A stretch of 56,048 bases of DNA, from positions 1 to 56,048 of IMG/VR virus record IMGVR_UViG_3300032286_000209. One strand, written 5' to 3'. Origin of the DNA: a virus. This document shows, piece after piece, positions 24,841 to 31,589 of the stretch (the first letter of the stretch is position 1; each line of letters begins with the position of its first letter). Position numbers and translations under genes: made by a program. The notes beneath the pieces were generated by a model that made no database searches, had not been told where the DNA came from, and was given only the letters and a program-made list of their open reading frames with translations.

Positions 24841-25138
24841 GTGCATCACTCCTATCATTGAGCCACCTGCCAAACTTACTTAGCTCTGGCATTGTACGGT
24901 TGAAGTCTTTAGCAGCCTGTATATTTAAACACTTAACACCATGCTCCATGTCTGACAGCAGAGCAGACCAATACTCATCTGCTATTGCTTCGCGCTCAGC
25001 CGCAGCTACCAGCTTCATAAACTTTGAAAGCGGCTCATCAATTAAAAAGTGTGTAGCTTGGATGCATTGAGGCTGATACTTCTGAGAGTCGTGGTCAACG
25101 ATGAAGCCAGCTTGTGCAGCCAGTGCTTGGATGTTCAT
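24815..25138 (-). CDS. Conserved helical phage protein
   Basis: A 107-residue protein with start at 25138 (MNIQALAAQAGFIVDHDSQK), chosen because it overlaps the upstream stop by four bases; a longer ORF to 25255 is its shadow in the small gene. It contains LIDEPLSKFMKLVAAAEREA and MPELSKFGRWLNDRS. The KFMKLVAAxERE... pattern is common in phage small proteins. There is no known activity. Confidence 0.68.
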   Translation of the reverse strand: MNIQALAAQAGFIVDHDSQKYQPQCIQATHFLIDEPLSKFMKLVAAAEREAIADEYWSALLSDMEHGVKCLNIQAAKDFNRTMPELSKFGRWLNDRSDAHEEHRQVN

Positions 25139-25299
25139 TCCGCATCCCTCCATGTCCAGCCCAGCAGCTTGTTTGTGAACCAGCGTTGTATCCATGATGG
25201 CTTGTAAAGCATCGTGAACCGAATGTTTGATGGGCCTTCTGCGTACAGCAGCCAATAGCCCACAGGCTTGGGCGGTTCGTATAGTTTGTAGGTGTTCAT
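25135..25299 (-). CDS. Small Trp/Tyr-rich protein
   Basis: A 54-residue ORF from ATG at 25299, with ATGA overlap at both ends, that reads MNTYKLYEPPKPVGYWLLYA near the start and ends LGWTWRDAE. Coding is supported by the continuous chain of overlapping stops and starts along this operon. The aromatic content is high (five Trp). It has no membrane-length hydrophobic segment. The function is unknown. Confidence 0.65.
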   Translation of the reverse strand: MNTYKLYEPPKPVGYWLLYAEGPSNIRFTMLYKPSWIQRWFTNKLLGWTWRDAE

Positions 25300-25520
25300 T
25301 TCTCCCTCGCTTTCAGCATTGCGTCTGCTATTTCGTAAGCAATCTCTGCTTTTGACTGCAAATTGTTATAAGGTTTTGTAATCAAATCACCTATGTTTTG
25401 CATAGCCAGCCCAGCAAAGTGGTCACGCATGGTCATGTCCTTTGCAAAGCCGCCGTTCTTCGTCATCCATGTGATGTGCTTATCGTGTTCTTCCATTTCC
25501 AGTTCGTATGGGCTTCTCAT
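25296..25520 (-). CDS. Conserved small phage protein
   Basis: A 74-residue protein starting MRSPYELEMEEHDKHITWMT, then MRDHFAGLAMQNIGDLITKP and KAEIAYEIADAMLKAREK. The 'R..FAxxAMQ..l......E.A..aYEiADAMLKAR' arrangement is a very common phage early ORF motif. It is helical and of unknown role. It is linked to both neighbours by short gaps or overlaps. Confidence 0.8.
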   Translation of the reverse strand: MRSPYELEMEEHDKHITWMTKNGGFAKDMTMRDHFAGLAMQNIGDLITKPYNNLQSKAEIAYEIADAMLKAREK

Positions 25521-25522
25521 AA

Positions 25523-25732
25523 TTATTCCTCATCAGGTTTGAATTCTTCAGCGTCCACAGTCCCTGCTGCCTTCAGCACTTGGTAGCGGACAACATCAAT
25601 GCGGCATGTCTTTGGACGCGAGAACAACCCCCACGCCAAAGCGCAATCCGCTATGTCTTCGTAGTTGATACCACCGCCCCACTCGCCGGACTCCCAGCGG
25701 GTCTTAAATTCTTCCTTGGTCATTGCGGTCAT
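25523..25732 (-). CDS. Small conserved phage protein
   Basis: A 69-residue protein starting MTAMTKEEFKTRWESGEWGG at 25732. This start is preceded by GAGGTGACAGC and overlaps the upstream stop (ATGA), so it is preferred over 25771. DIADCALAWGLFSRPKT and VVRYQVLKAAGTVDAEEFKP resemble phage proteins of the 'LW...VLKAAGxxDAEEFxP' kind. No activity is known. Confidence 0.75.
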   Translation of the reverse strand: MTAMTKEEFKTRWESGEWGGGINYEDIADCALAWGLFSRPKTCRIDVVRYQVLKAAGTVDAEEFKPDEE

Positions 25733-26136
25733 GCTGTCACCTCTACAAATTGTTTCGCCAATGATTCGCATTCGTTAATGCAATACTCTAAAGTCTTGAT
25801 CGTATCGCCCTCAAAAGACATTTCGCGGAGCAGCCCTTTGTCGTATATTTTTTTGTACTCACCCGACATTAGCTCAGGATCTCGTGCGTCACCGAAATGG
25901 GCGCAGTCGTAGCCAAGCCACCACAACCCATCGGATGGGGCTGGATAATCGTGGTTTCCGTTTGCATAAGTCAAGCCGCCATGCACACTAGCAGACACAT
26001 CGTCATACCCTTTGCCATGATGCTCGTGGCTTGATGGCACACCAACATAACCGCAACGATGCCCCGCAGGGTGGACGATGATTGCGGCACGAAAACCTGC
26101 CTCTGTTGTCCAATCTTTCTCAACAATACAACTCAT
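25729..26136 (-). CDS. Conserved phage protein
   Basis: A 135-residue protein starting MSCIVEKDWTTEAGFRAAII, then HRCGYVGVPSSHEHHGKGYD, VHGGLTYANGNHDYP and WWLGYDCAHFGDARDPE. The family ('RCGYVGV...HG.LTY......WWfGFDCAHxGD') is very common in phages and some plasmids and has no assigned function. The conserved His, Cys and Asp hint at metal binding. Its start overlaps the upstream stop. Confidence 0.85.
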   Translation of the reverse strand: MSCIVEKDWTTEAGFRAAIIVHPAGHRCGYVGVPSSHEHHGKGYDDVSASVHGGLTYANGNHDYPAPSDGLWWLGYDCAHFGDARDPELMSGEYKKIYDKGLLREMSFEGDTIKTLEYCINECESLAKQFVEVTA

Positions 26137-26363
26137 ACTTGCTCCTCTGCTGTTTCAATGGGTGTACACACAAGGTTTGGAAACAGCTCATCGATCTGAC
26201 TCACCATCAGAAAGTCTTTGTCCATCACACCGGGGATAATAAACATTCCGAAGTAGGCATCAAGCCATTTGCATTTCATGTTTCCCACTGGGAAGTCTGC
26301 ATAGAACTCAGCAGTATCAAACCCGTTCTTCTCTGCCCACTTTTGGCATTGATAAAGATTCAT
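26133..26363 (-). CDS. Small conserved phage protein
   Basis: A 76-residue protein starting MNLYQCQKWAEKNGFDTAEF, with KCKWLDAYFGMFIIPGVMDK and ending ETAEEQV. It appears to be a compact alpha/beta domain with conserved aromatic residues. The 'CxxWAExxGFDxxxF...KCxWLDAYxG.f' layout is a phage early family without known function. It follows a partial copy of the recurrent TTTCC leader (GAAGGAAACAAC before the ATG). Confidence 0.72.
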   Translation of the reverse strand: MNLYQCQKWAEKNGFDTAEFYADFPVGNMKCKWLDAYFGMFIIPGVMDKDFLMVSQIDELFPNLVCTPIETAEEQV

Positions 26364-26608
26364 GTTGTTTCCTTCTTAATGTTAGCGGGTAAAAATTCTT
26401 TCTTAATATTGACGGTGATGCATGTGCCTTCAAGAGCATCAATCTCAACTCCAGCTTGCGCTGATTGCTTACGAATAATTAACTTCTGATTCTCCATAGA
26501 CTGCTGACACTGTGCCTCAGTTTGAAAATATACAATTGCTTGCATAAAATTACAGTTTGCATTGATGCATGCCCATAAAACAGGTACAAATACACTAACC
26601 ATAAACAC
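26360..26608 (-). CDS. Small protein with an N-terminal signal-like segment
   Basis: An 82-residue protein. Residues 1-16 (MFMVSVFVPVLWACIN) are hydrophobic and may act as a signal or anchor. The rest contains four Cys (C19, C34, C63 among them) and a charged C-terminus. Short phage proteins of this plan ('FxxxCxFxQAxxxFxTxxxCxxxxxxxxxxl') are common in early regions. It could be periplasmic or anchored to the inner membrane. The ATG overlaps the end of the upstream gene. Confidence 0.68.
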   Translation of the reverse strand: MFMVSVFVPVLWACINANCNFMQAIVYFQTEAQCQQSMENQKLIIRKQSAQAGVEIDALEGTCITVNIKKEFLPANIKKETT

Positions 26609-26738
26609 ATCCTTTAGTAAATAAATGAAAAGCGGAATAGCAGGAGGGCTTAGCTATTATGTACACACAATAGACACACACCGCCTGTATCACCGCCACA
26701 ACTCCCAATAGGTGGAAGAAAGAAAGTATTTTCTCCAT
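26595..26738 (-). CDS. Small single-span membrane protein
   Basis: A 47-residue ORF; ATG at 26738 follows GGGAAGGTG. Residues 5-24 (ILSFFHLLGVVAVIQAVCVY) form a strong membrane span, followed by a Cys-containing tail (KPSCYSAFHLFTKGCVYG). The longer ORF starting at 26849 is rejected because it overlaps a better supported gene. There is no assigned function. Confidence 0.6.
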   Translation of the reverse strand: MEKILSFFHLLGVVAVIQAVCVYCVYIIAKPSCYSAFHLFTKGCVYG

Positions 26739-26748
26739 CACCTTCCCT

Positions 26749-26919
26749 TTATTCTTCTTCAACATCTGCAAGCAGATCAAACTTAATAATCTCAAGCACT
26801 CCAATAACCGCAGCCACCGTAACCTTGCCTGAATATTTTTCAATAGCATCTAGTATGTCATCCTGAAGTTGGTGTATTGTATTTGTTCCCTGTTTAAAAC
26901 CGCCTTCAATTACTTCCAT
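26749..26919 (-). CDS. Small helical phage protein
   Basis: A 56-residue ORF from ATG at 26919, behind AGGAGATGAT, reading MEVIEGGFKQGTNTIHQLQD and then AIEKYSGKVTVAAVIGVLEI, ending LLADVEEE. The C-terminal half resembles small phage proteins with 'GKVTxASVIGVLExIK'. The stop lies 10 bases from the next start. It follows the recombinase gene by 15 bases. Confidence 0.72.
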   Translation of the reverse strand: MEVIEGGFKQGTNTIHQLQDDILDAIEKYSGKVTVAAVIGVLEIIKFDLLADVEEE

Positions 26920-26934
26920 ATCATCTCCTGTTGG

Positions 26935-28035
26935 TTAAACAAATCCTCGCATTCTCGCCGCCACTGTAGCACCCTTGAGTGTGTGCTTCATGTAGGGAGC
27001 AACGCTCTGTGGTGTGGCATGGCCTGTCATAGCCATGATGTTAGGCAGAGGCACTTCTGCCTCTATCATCTCAGTAACTGCTGTCCTTCGCAGATCCATG
27101 AGCAGGATGGCTTTGGGTATGCCAGCCCTCTTCATTATTCTACTGCCAATTCTAGCCAGTGAGTTAGCACTGTACGGAAGTAGCCCACCCTTCTGATCTC
27201 TGATGGTGCTGGGTGCTATGTACTGCTGCCACCCAAAGTCTTTGTGCTGCTGCTCCAGCATCTCCCGCAGGTTCTCAGATGTAGGCAAGGACACACTAGC
27301 CCCTCGCTTACTCTGCTCAAGGGACAGTGTACCTGTGCCACTGTCGTAGTTGCTCCACTTGAGCAGCCTGACATCACCTAGCCGCTGTCCCCACTCATAT
27401 GCCATCTGCACTATGAGTCCTACATTACGCAGCCTGAACTCGCTGTATGCCACCGTCAGGAACGCAGCCACATGTTCCTTCTCCCACACCACCTTGCGCT
27501 GCTTATCTGCTCGTCTAAGTATGTGTGTGAATGGGTTGTGTGTGGTGTATCCATTGCGGATGGCGTGATTGAACAGCAGCTTGTACACAGCTAGGCTGTG
27601 GTTGGCTAGGCTCACACTGCTGGTGGCATGGGTGTCATAGATACGCTGACACATAGGGGTTAGGATGTCGCCCAGCTTAGCCTTAGCTAGGGGTACACCA
27701 CCCACCCTATCATTCAGCCAGCGAGACAGATAGTAGTCGTAGTCTGATCGCGTCTTATACTCAAGCTTCTGAAAGCCTAAACTATCTCTGTAATTTATTA
27801 GCAGATCAGTTACAGTGGATGTGCTAGATAAATTTTTAAGACGCTTACGCTCTCCGCGCCACTCATCCAAGATTTTATTCTGCTCATCAGCATACTTGTA
27901 AGCAATTTTCCAATTGTTACCCAGCGATTTACTCTCCACCACCCCTGCCTGAATAGCAGAAGATGGTGGATTATATCGATAGATAACACCAGTTGGTTTA
28001 ACTTCTCGCATTAGGTAGCGGGGAAGATTACTCAC
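26935..28035 (-). CDS. int: Tyrosine recombinase / phage integrase
   Basis: A 366-residue tyrosine recombinase starting at GTG 28035, whose start overlaps the ADP-ribosylglycohydrolase end. The N-terminal part (about 70-170) looks like a SAM-like core-binding domain. The catalytic domain has YEWGQRLGDVRLLKW (first Arg, about 219), a Lys in EQSKRG, LMDLRRTAVTEM (second Arg, with Met where many have His), GHATPQSVAPYMKH with the TGH His and the Tyr nucleophile in APYM. It would catalyse site-specific recombination, likely genome integration or resolution of concatemers. No excisionase, repressor or attP is evident. Confidence 0.9.
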   Translation of the reverse strand: MSNLPRYLMREVKPTGVIYRYNPPSSAIQAGVVESKSLGNNWKIAYKYADEQNKILDEWRGERKRLKNLSSTSTVTDLLINYRDSLGFQKLEYKTRSDYDYYLSRWLNDRVGGVPLAKAKLGDILTPMCQRIYDTHATSSVSLANHSLAVYKLLFNHAIRNGYTTHNPFTHILRRADKQRKVVWEKEHVAAFLTVAYSEFRLRNVGLIVQMAYEWGQRLGDVRLLKWSNYDSGTGTLSLEQSKRGASVSLPTSENLREMLEQQHKDFGWQQYIAPSTIRDQKGGLLPYSANSLARIGSRIMKRAGIPKAILLMDLRRTAVTEMIEAEVPLPNIMAMTGHATPQSVAPYMKHTLKGATVAARMRGFV

Positions 28036-28909
28036 CTACAATCTCCTCTGTCATAGGCTCAGGAATCCGAACAGTTCCCATGTCATACAGCTTCTCAGCC
28101 ATGTCCAGCAACTCATCCCGTTTAGCCAGTGCCTTTAGCCACCGCTTAGGGATGTCCTTGTAGCCATACATAGCACCAGCCATCATGCCTGTCACTGCAC
28201 CTACAGTGTCTGCATCATAGCCCTTGTTCACAGCATGCACCACAGCATCCTCAAAGCATGTGTTCATGTAGCATGATTGGGACGCTTGAACATAAGCATG
28301 CATGATGGTTCCGCTGTTGTCTCTGCCGCTGCTACGGATGTTGAAGCTGCGAAGTTTGTTGTAGTTGGTGAACATCTTACCAGCCATACATTCAGCAATG
28401 AAAGCTGCTGTGTACCGGACAACATCAGGACTACCATGAGTCATCAGCGACACAGCAACACCCTCAGCAATAGCCATCCCCACAGTGTCGTGGTTGGCTA
28501 GCATGATGGGGGCCAGCCGCATGATGGAGCCGTTTCCGCTGGCTCTCAGGTCTGCACTGGCAGCATAGGGAAACTCAGATGTCATCCGGTCAATAGCACC
28601 GGAGCAGGTACGGCCTATGTCAAAGACATAATCTCTTGTGCCGAAGTGTCCGCTCTTTTTCCATGTCTTGAAGTTGTTGACAATCTCAGCAGGATCGAAG
28701 CAGCGGCTGGTGATGTAGGCTTGAGCAATGCAGGTACTCATAGCACCATCATCGCTGTATTCTCCAACTTCCATGCTATGCACACCACCACCTGTCATCT
28801 CGCTATGTACACCTTTTATCTCATGTGGACGAAGAAATTCTAAGGGGGCTCCTAAAGCGTCCCCGATATATAAGCCCATAAACATTCCAATTGCTTTATC
28901 TTTTTGCAT
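28028..28909 (-). CDS. ADP-ribosylglycohydrolase (ARH/DraG family)
   Basis: A 293-residue enzyme that removes ADP-ribose from modified proteins or nucleic acids. It starts with MFMGLYIGDALGAPLEF, then GEYSDDGAMSTCIAQAY with the metal-binding S-D-D (52-54; most members have TDDT, here DDG), LRASGNGSIMRLAPIML (about 141-157), SLMTHGSPDVV, and YDADTVGAVTGMMAGAMYG (about 243-261). All these are ARH landmarks, so it is probably active. It ends inside the recombinase start. It may reverse host ADP-ribosylation, including antiviral marks; this is inference. It follows a TAAAGGAACACA ribosome site. Confidence 0.9.
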   Translation of the reverse strand: MQKDKAIGMFMGLYIGDALGAPLEFLRPHEIKGVHSEMTGGGVHSMEVGEYSDDGAMSTCIAQAYITSRCFDPAEIVNNFKTWKKSGHFGTRDYVFDIGRTCSGAIDRMTSEFPYAASADLRASGNGSIMRLAPIMLANHDTVGMAIAEGVAVSLMTHGSPDVVRYTAAFIAECMAGKMFTNYNKLRSFNIRSSGRDNSGTIMHAYVQASQSCYMNTCFEDAVVHAVNKGYDADTVGAVTGMMAGAMYGYKDIPKRWLKALAKRDELLDMAEKLYDMGTVRIPEPMTEEIVGE

Positions 28910-28932
28910 TGTGTTCCTTTAAAACAGATTCT

Positions 28933-29130
28933 TTAGTCAGCATTAACTTTCAAGTGAGTTAGATAGCCCCGAAGACGGGTGATCTGTGCTGTGCGGTAGA
29001 CGATGATGGAGTCAGCGTATTCCGCTGCTGTCTCTGCCTCAAGCAGGGAAAGCTCAGCCTCTGCTAGCTCAGCACTCACCGATTCCAGCACAGTGATTTG
29101 TTTAAATATTTTGCGAATGAATTGATGCAT
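28933..29130 (-). CDS. Small coiled-coil protein
   Basis: A 65-residue protein starting MHQFIRKIFKQITVLESVSA at ATG 29130, behind AGGAAACACATC. It continues with a Glu/Ala helix (ELAEAELSLLEAETAAEYAD) and a basic end (RTAQITRLRGYLTHLKVNAD). This is a known small phage family ('FIxKxxxxxTVxESVAxELxEAE...') of unknown role. The upstream DNA is the repeated structured segment described separately. Confidence 0.78.
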   Translation of the reverse strand: MHQFIRKIFKQITVLESVSAELAEAELSLLEAETAAEYADSIIVYRTAQITRLRGYLTHLKVNAD

Positions 29131-29160
29131 GATGTGTTTCCTGAAATAAAAGAGAGGAAA

Positions 29161-29419
29161 CCATGCCATAAGAGTCGATAGCTATCGCCATTCTCTTTGA
29201 TGACACGGCCTCCTGAAAAGGTGGAGGAAAGCTACGCTGGGTTGACCCTTTAAATCAGGTGGCAACCAAGACCACTACGCCAGCTACCGACTGACCGCCG
29301 CTCCGCAGTCCCTTGTATCGGCAGCTTCCCTCCGAAAGGTGGGGTACTCACCACGCTGGTTGATCTGTGCTAGTAACGGCGCACTCCAGCATAGCTTTCC
29401 CCCGAAACCTGCCTAAAAA
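29161..29419. repeat. Non-coding segment with three degenerate repeat/hairpin modules
   Basis: No credible ORF fills the gap between the coiled-coil gene and the DUF932 gene. On the + strand two modules align closely: CCTCC-TGAAAA-GGTGG at 29210-29225 and CCTCC-GAAA-GGTGG at about 29330-29342, each continuing to (C)TACGCTGG or CCACGCTGG and then GTTGA. A third, GGTGG...CCACTACGCCAGC, lies at about 29258-29284. A further CCCCC-GAAAC piece sits near 29400. Each module can form a short GC-rich hairpin with a GAAA-type loop. This looks like a structured leader or small RNA; the direction of transcription is probably leftward. Confidence 0.5.
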
Positions 29420-30358
29420 TTAGGCAACTGCTGTCTCGGCAACATCCCAACCGTAGGGGATAGTCTCCTCTACCCAAGCACCACAGTAGTCTTCAGCCAT
29501 TGTCCACAACTCGCTGTTGACACGGATCCCCTCAGACACACTGCTGATGGGACGGGCTTTACGCATCAGTCCACCATTGTTGGCGTTGGCCTTGGTGACA
29601 CTACGAACAAACGCATTGCCCCGCACCACCGCTTCCTGAATACGATTGAACACAGTGAATGCATCCATGTAATCGTCTTCGTTACGCTGCACCGTCAGTG
29701 CATCCCGCACCGTCTTCTCTGTGGCATAGGAGCCAAAGGGAACACCATCGGTGGAATAGGGCATGTCTGTGATAACATCATCAAACATTTTCCAGCGGGT
29801 CTGAACACCCTTACGGGCCATCTCCACAGCATCACCGTACATCAGCTTGGTAGAGCGCAGCTTTTCGATACGCTCCATCAGCAGGGGCAGCGAATCAACT
29901 GTGCTAGCCAGCATATCTTCGAAGCCGTTGATGGCCTTAGCATTGTGGTACATACGGGATTGGAACCCGTCACCAGCAACGATGCCGTTGGAGCAGATGA
30001 AGCGGAAGCAGCCAGCAAACAAACGCACACTGCTGGATCCATCATGGCTGTTGTACAGAATAATCTCAGGGCGAACATCACCGATGATGTCCTGAGTGTG
30101 GTAGGTTTTAGCGAAGCTCAGCATGTGGCTGGAGTGCTGTGCCTCACCCTTGCGGCTCTTCTTCTGAGCAGCTTGCATGGGGAAGTAGCCGAAGTCTGCC
30201 AACACAGGTAGCAATTGGGCAGTGTTCAGCGAAGCGTAACGCTCCGACAAACCGTCTGCTTTGGTGCTGCTGAATACAGCGGGAGCCAACTGCTGGATAC
30301 GCTCATTGGTCAGAGCGGTGTTGTTGACATTGCGGGAGAAGATGAGATGCTTTTGCAT
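29420..30358 (-). CDS. DUF932 / DUF945 family phage-plasmid protein
   Basis: A 312-residue protein with the landmarks of the family: RYASLNTAQLLPVLADFGYF, AQHSSHMLSFAKTY (here with the His/Arg-type loop), EIILYNSHDGSSSVRLFAGC, RFICSNGIVAGDGFQ and the C-terminal WTMAEDYCGAWVEE. DUF932 proteins are common in phages and conjugative plasmids, and their function is unclear; they may bind nucleic acid or take part in replication. It has its own promoter-like region at 30406-30433 and an AAGGAAC site before the ATG. Confidence 0.88.
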   Translation of the reverse strand: MQKHLIFSRNVNNTALTNERIQQLAPAVFSSTKADGLSERYASLNTAQLLPVLADFGYFPMQAAQKKSRKGEAQHSSHMLSFAKTYHTQDIIGDVRPEIILYNSHDGSSSVRLFAGCFRFICSNGIVAGDGFQSRMYHNAKAINGFEDMLASTVDSLPLLMERIEKLRSTKLMYGDAVEMARKGVQTRWKMFDDVITDMPYSTDGVPFGSYATEKTVRDALTVQRNEDDYMDAFTVFNRIQEAVVRGNAFVRSVTKANANNGGLMRKARPISSVSEGIRVNSELWTMAEDYCGAWVEETIPYGWDVAETAVA

Positions 30359-30405
30359 ACGAAAGTTCCTTAAAGGATAGGTTGAACACGAAATAAAGCG
30401 GCGTT

Positions 30406-30433
30406 AATTTACCACTTTCCACAGGGCTGTCAA
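30406..30433 (-). promoter_or_regulatory. Sigma-70-like promoter for the DUF932 gene, with an inverted repeat at the -35
   Basis: On the complementary strand TTGACA (30433-30428) and TAAATT (30411-30406) are separated by 16 bases. The -35 sits inside an inverted repeat ACAGGG-N9-CCCTGT (30421-30441), which could be an operator. It lies 48 bases or more upstream of the DUF932 start and after the end of the next upstream gene. Confidence 0.55.
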
Positions 30434-30454
30434 GTCCCTGTAGAAAATGTCCTA

Positions 30455-30685
30455 CTATTTCGTAGGGCTATTGGCCTTTCTAACCAGCGGTATCACAGGA
30501 GTGAACGCTGCTAGGTGGCACACATCACCAAACATGTTGGTGCAGTAGCTGTACATGCCATCGATGTGATCGAAGCGGTACACATGTCCGGTGCTTGTTG
30601 ATTTGATGTAGCTGTTGTTGGGTAGCTTGTACAGCAACTCCACGGGTAGCTGTTCAAAATCGTTGATGTCTACTTCGCTAATCAT
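30455..30685 (-). CDS. Small conserved hypothetical protein
   Basis: A 76-residue protein starting MISEVDINDFEQLPVELLYK at ATG 30685 (behind AAAGGAATAAT). The middle, YIKSTSTGHVYRFDHIDGMY, reads like a small beta-rich fold that could bind a ligand, and the end is basic. A longer ORF to 30868 runs through the neighbouring small gene and is not preferred. Its function is unknown. Confidence 0.65.
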   Translation of the reverse strand: MISEVDINDFEQLPVELLYKLPNNSYIKSTSTGHVYRFDHIDGMYSYCTNMFGDVCHLAAFTPVIPLVRKANSPTK

Positions 30686-30686
30686 A

Positions 30687-30854
30687 TTATTCCTTTGTGT
30701 TAAGTTGTTGGTGGTGATGGATGTCGAGCAATAGCTCCTGCTTACCAGCAGCATATCCCCTGTCGTAGTCAGCCTGAGCCAGTGACAAATCACCGAAGTC
30801 TGCTCTCGCTGCTGCCCTGTAGCCACATATAAATCCGTATTCGTAGAATGACAT
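30687..30854 (-). CDS. Small phage protein with a GYxAGKxEL motif
   Basis: A 55-residue ORF from ATG at 30854, reading MSFYEYGFICGYRAAARADF and then SLAQADYDRGYAAGKQELL. The GYxAGK pattern is common in short phage ORFs, probably a helix with a glycine turn. The stop (30687-30689) lies one base before the next ATG. The upstream gene stop overlaps the region just before the start. Confidence 0.65.
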   Translation of the reverse strand: MSFYEYGFICGYRAAARADFGDLSLAQADYDRGYAAGKQELLLDIHHHQQLNTKE

Positions 30855-30857
30855 ACA

Positions 30858-31295
30858 TCACCCCTCAAACTGGTATGAGGCCATCAATCGCTTACCTGCC
30901 TTGTTCCTACCCATATCCACTATAGCTCCATCCACTACAGCAAGAGCATGCTTTGTTATCACAACAACATACCGCCCTTTGGGGTGACGCTCAAGGAATG
31001 TCTCCAGTGTCATGCCCTGTGGACGGAATGGAACGCTGTGCTTCTGAGACAGCCGCCGCATTCTCTCACCGTAGTAGGTGACATCGAAAGCACCAGCCAT
31101 CTTGTACACCTTGTCCAGTGCATCCCAAGGTGTGCCTCTGCCCCGTGGCCTACCCTCTTGAGACATGAGACGCAGTGCCACAGGGTAGGGGTAAGCACCT
31201 ACATTGGCAATTGCTCTCACAGCGCAGTCATTCTTTTCGACAATGCCGAAGTCAGCGGGTATGTAACCACCATCTTTGGATACGATGTATTTCAT
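30858..31295 (-). CDS. Papain-like / C39-like protease-fold protein
   Basis: A 145-residue protein. KNDCAVRAIANVGAYPYPVA places a likely nucleophile Cys at residue 24, on the first helix. RYVVVITKHALAVVDGAIVD places a His at 116 and an Asp at 122 on adjacent beta strands, as in papain-like and C39-type peptidases. The spacing of about 90 residues between Cys and His suits that fold. The protein lacks the transporter domain of C39 exporters. It may be a protease, deamidase or transglutaminase-like enzyme, or an inactive relative. It is preceded by a copy of the TTCCTGAAAGGAAACA leader. Confidence 0.65.
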   Translation of the reverse strand: MKYIVSKDGGYIPADFGIVEKNDCAVRAIANVGAYPYPVALRLMSQEGRPRGRGTPWDALDKVYKMAGAFDVTYYGERMRRLSQKHSVPFRPQGMTLETFLERHPKGRYVVVITKHALAVVDGAIVDMGRNKAGKRLMASYQFEG

Positions 31296-31319
31296 ATGTT
31301 TCCTTTCAGGAATGAGAAG

Positions 31320-31589
31320 TTAAACAGTTGGTTGGTAGCTTTCGTAAGACCTAATCTTGCTGGCCTTATCGGTGTGTTTGTAAACAAACTTTATCTTAAC
31401 ATCCCTTTGGTGTAGCTCTTGGCAGAGCAGCCCCAAGTCACAGTCTTCCTCTAGGTACACATTGTCCCGTAGCTGGTAGCTGTAGTCGCTTACACCCTGA
31501 GCCAGCCCTAGGTTGTCTATGACCTGACGCTTCACCTTACCCCATGAGTGTGCTGGGTCTGAGTACATTATGATGGTGAATGTCTTCAT
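31320..31589 (-). CDS. Small hypothetical protein
   Basis: An 89-residue protein starting MKTFTIIMYSDPAHSWGKVK. It contains EEDCDLGLLCQELHQRDV and ends SYESYQPTV. Phage families with 'SDPGHGWxxVxRxxLxxLG' and a later 'EEDxDxxxf' segment are known from memory and fit, though without a function. The start overlaps the upstream stop (ATGA). Confidence 0.72.
   Translation of the reverse strand: MKTFTIIMYSDPAHSWGKVKRQVIDNLGLAQGVSDYSYQLRDNVYLEEDCDLGLLCQELHQRDVKIKFVYKHTDKASKIRSYESYQPTV

Noticed and set aside
25139-25255. N-terminal extension of the 107-residue protein up to 25255
   Set aside because: The extra DNA is better read in another frame as the 54-residue gene at 25135-25299, with four-base overlaps at both ends.
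26739-26849. Extension of the 47-residue membrane protein to 26849
   Set aside because: The DNA belongs to the 56-residue gene at 26749-26919, and the ATG at 26738 has a good ribosome site.
29161-29419. Hammerhead ribozyme near the TTTGATGA sequence
   Set aside because: The CUGAUGA core, the GAAA partner and the cleavage site do not occur in the needed arrangement.
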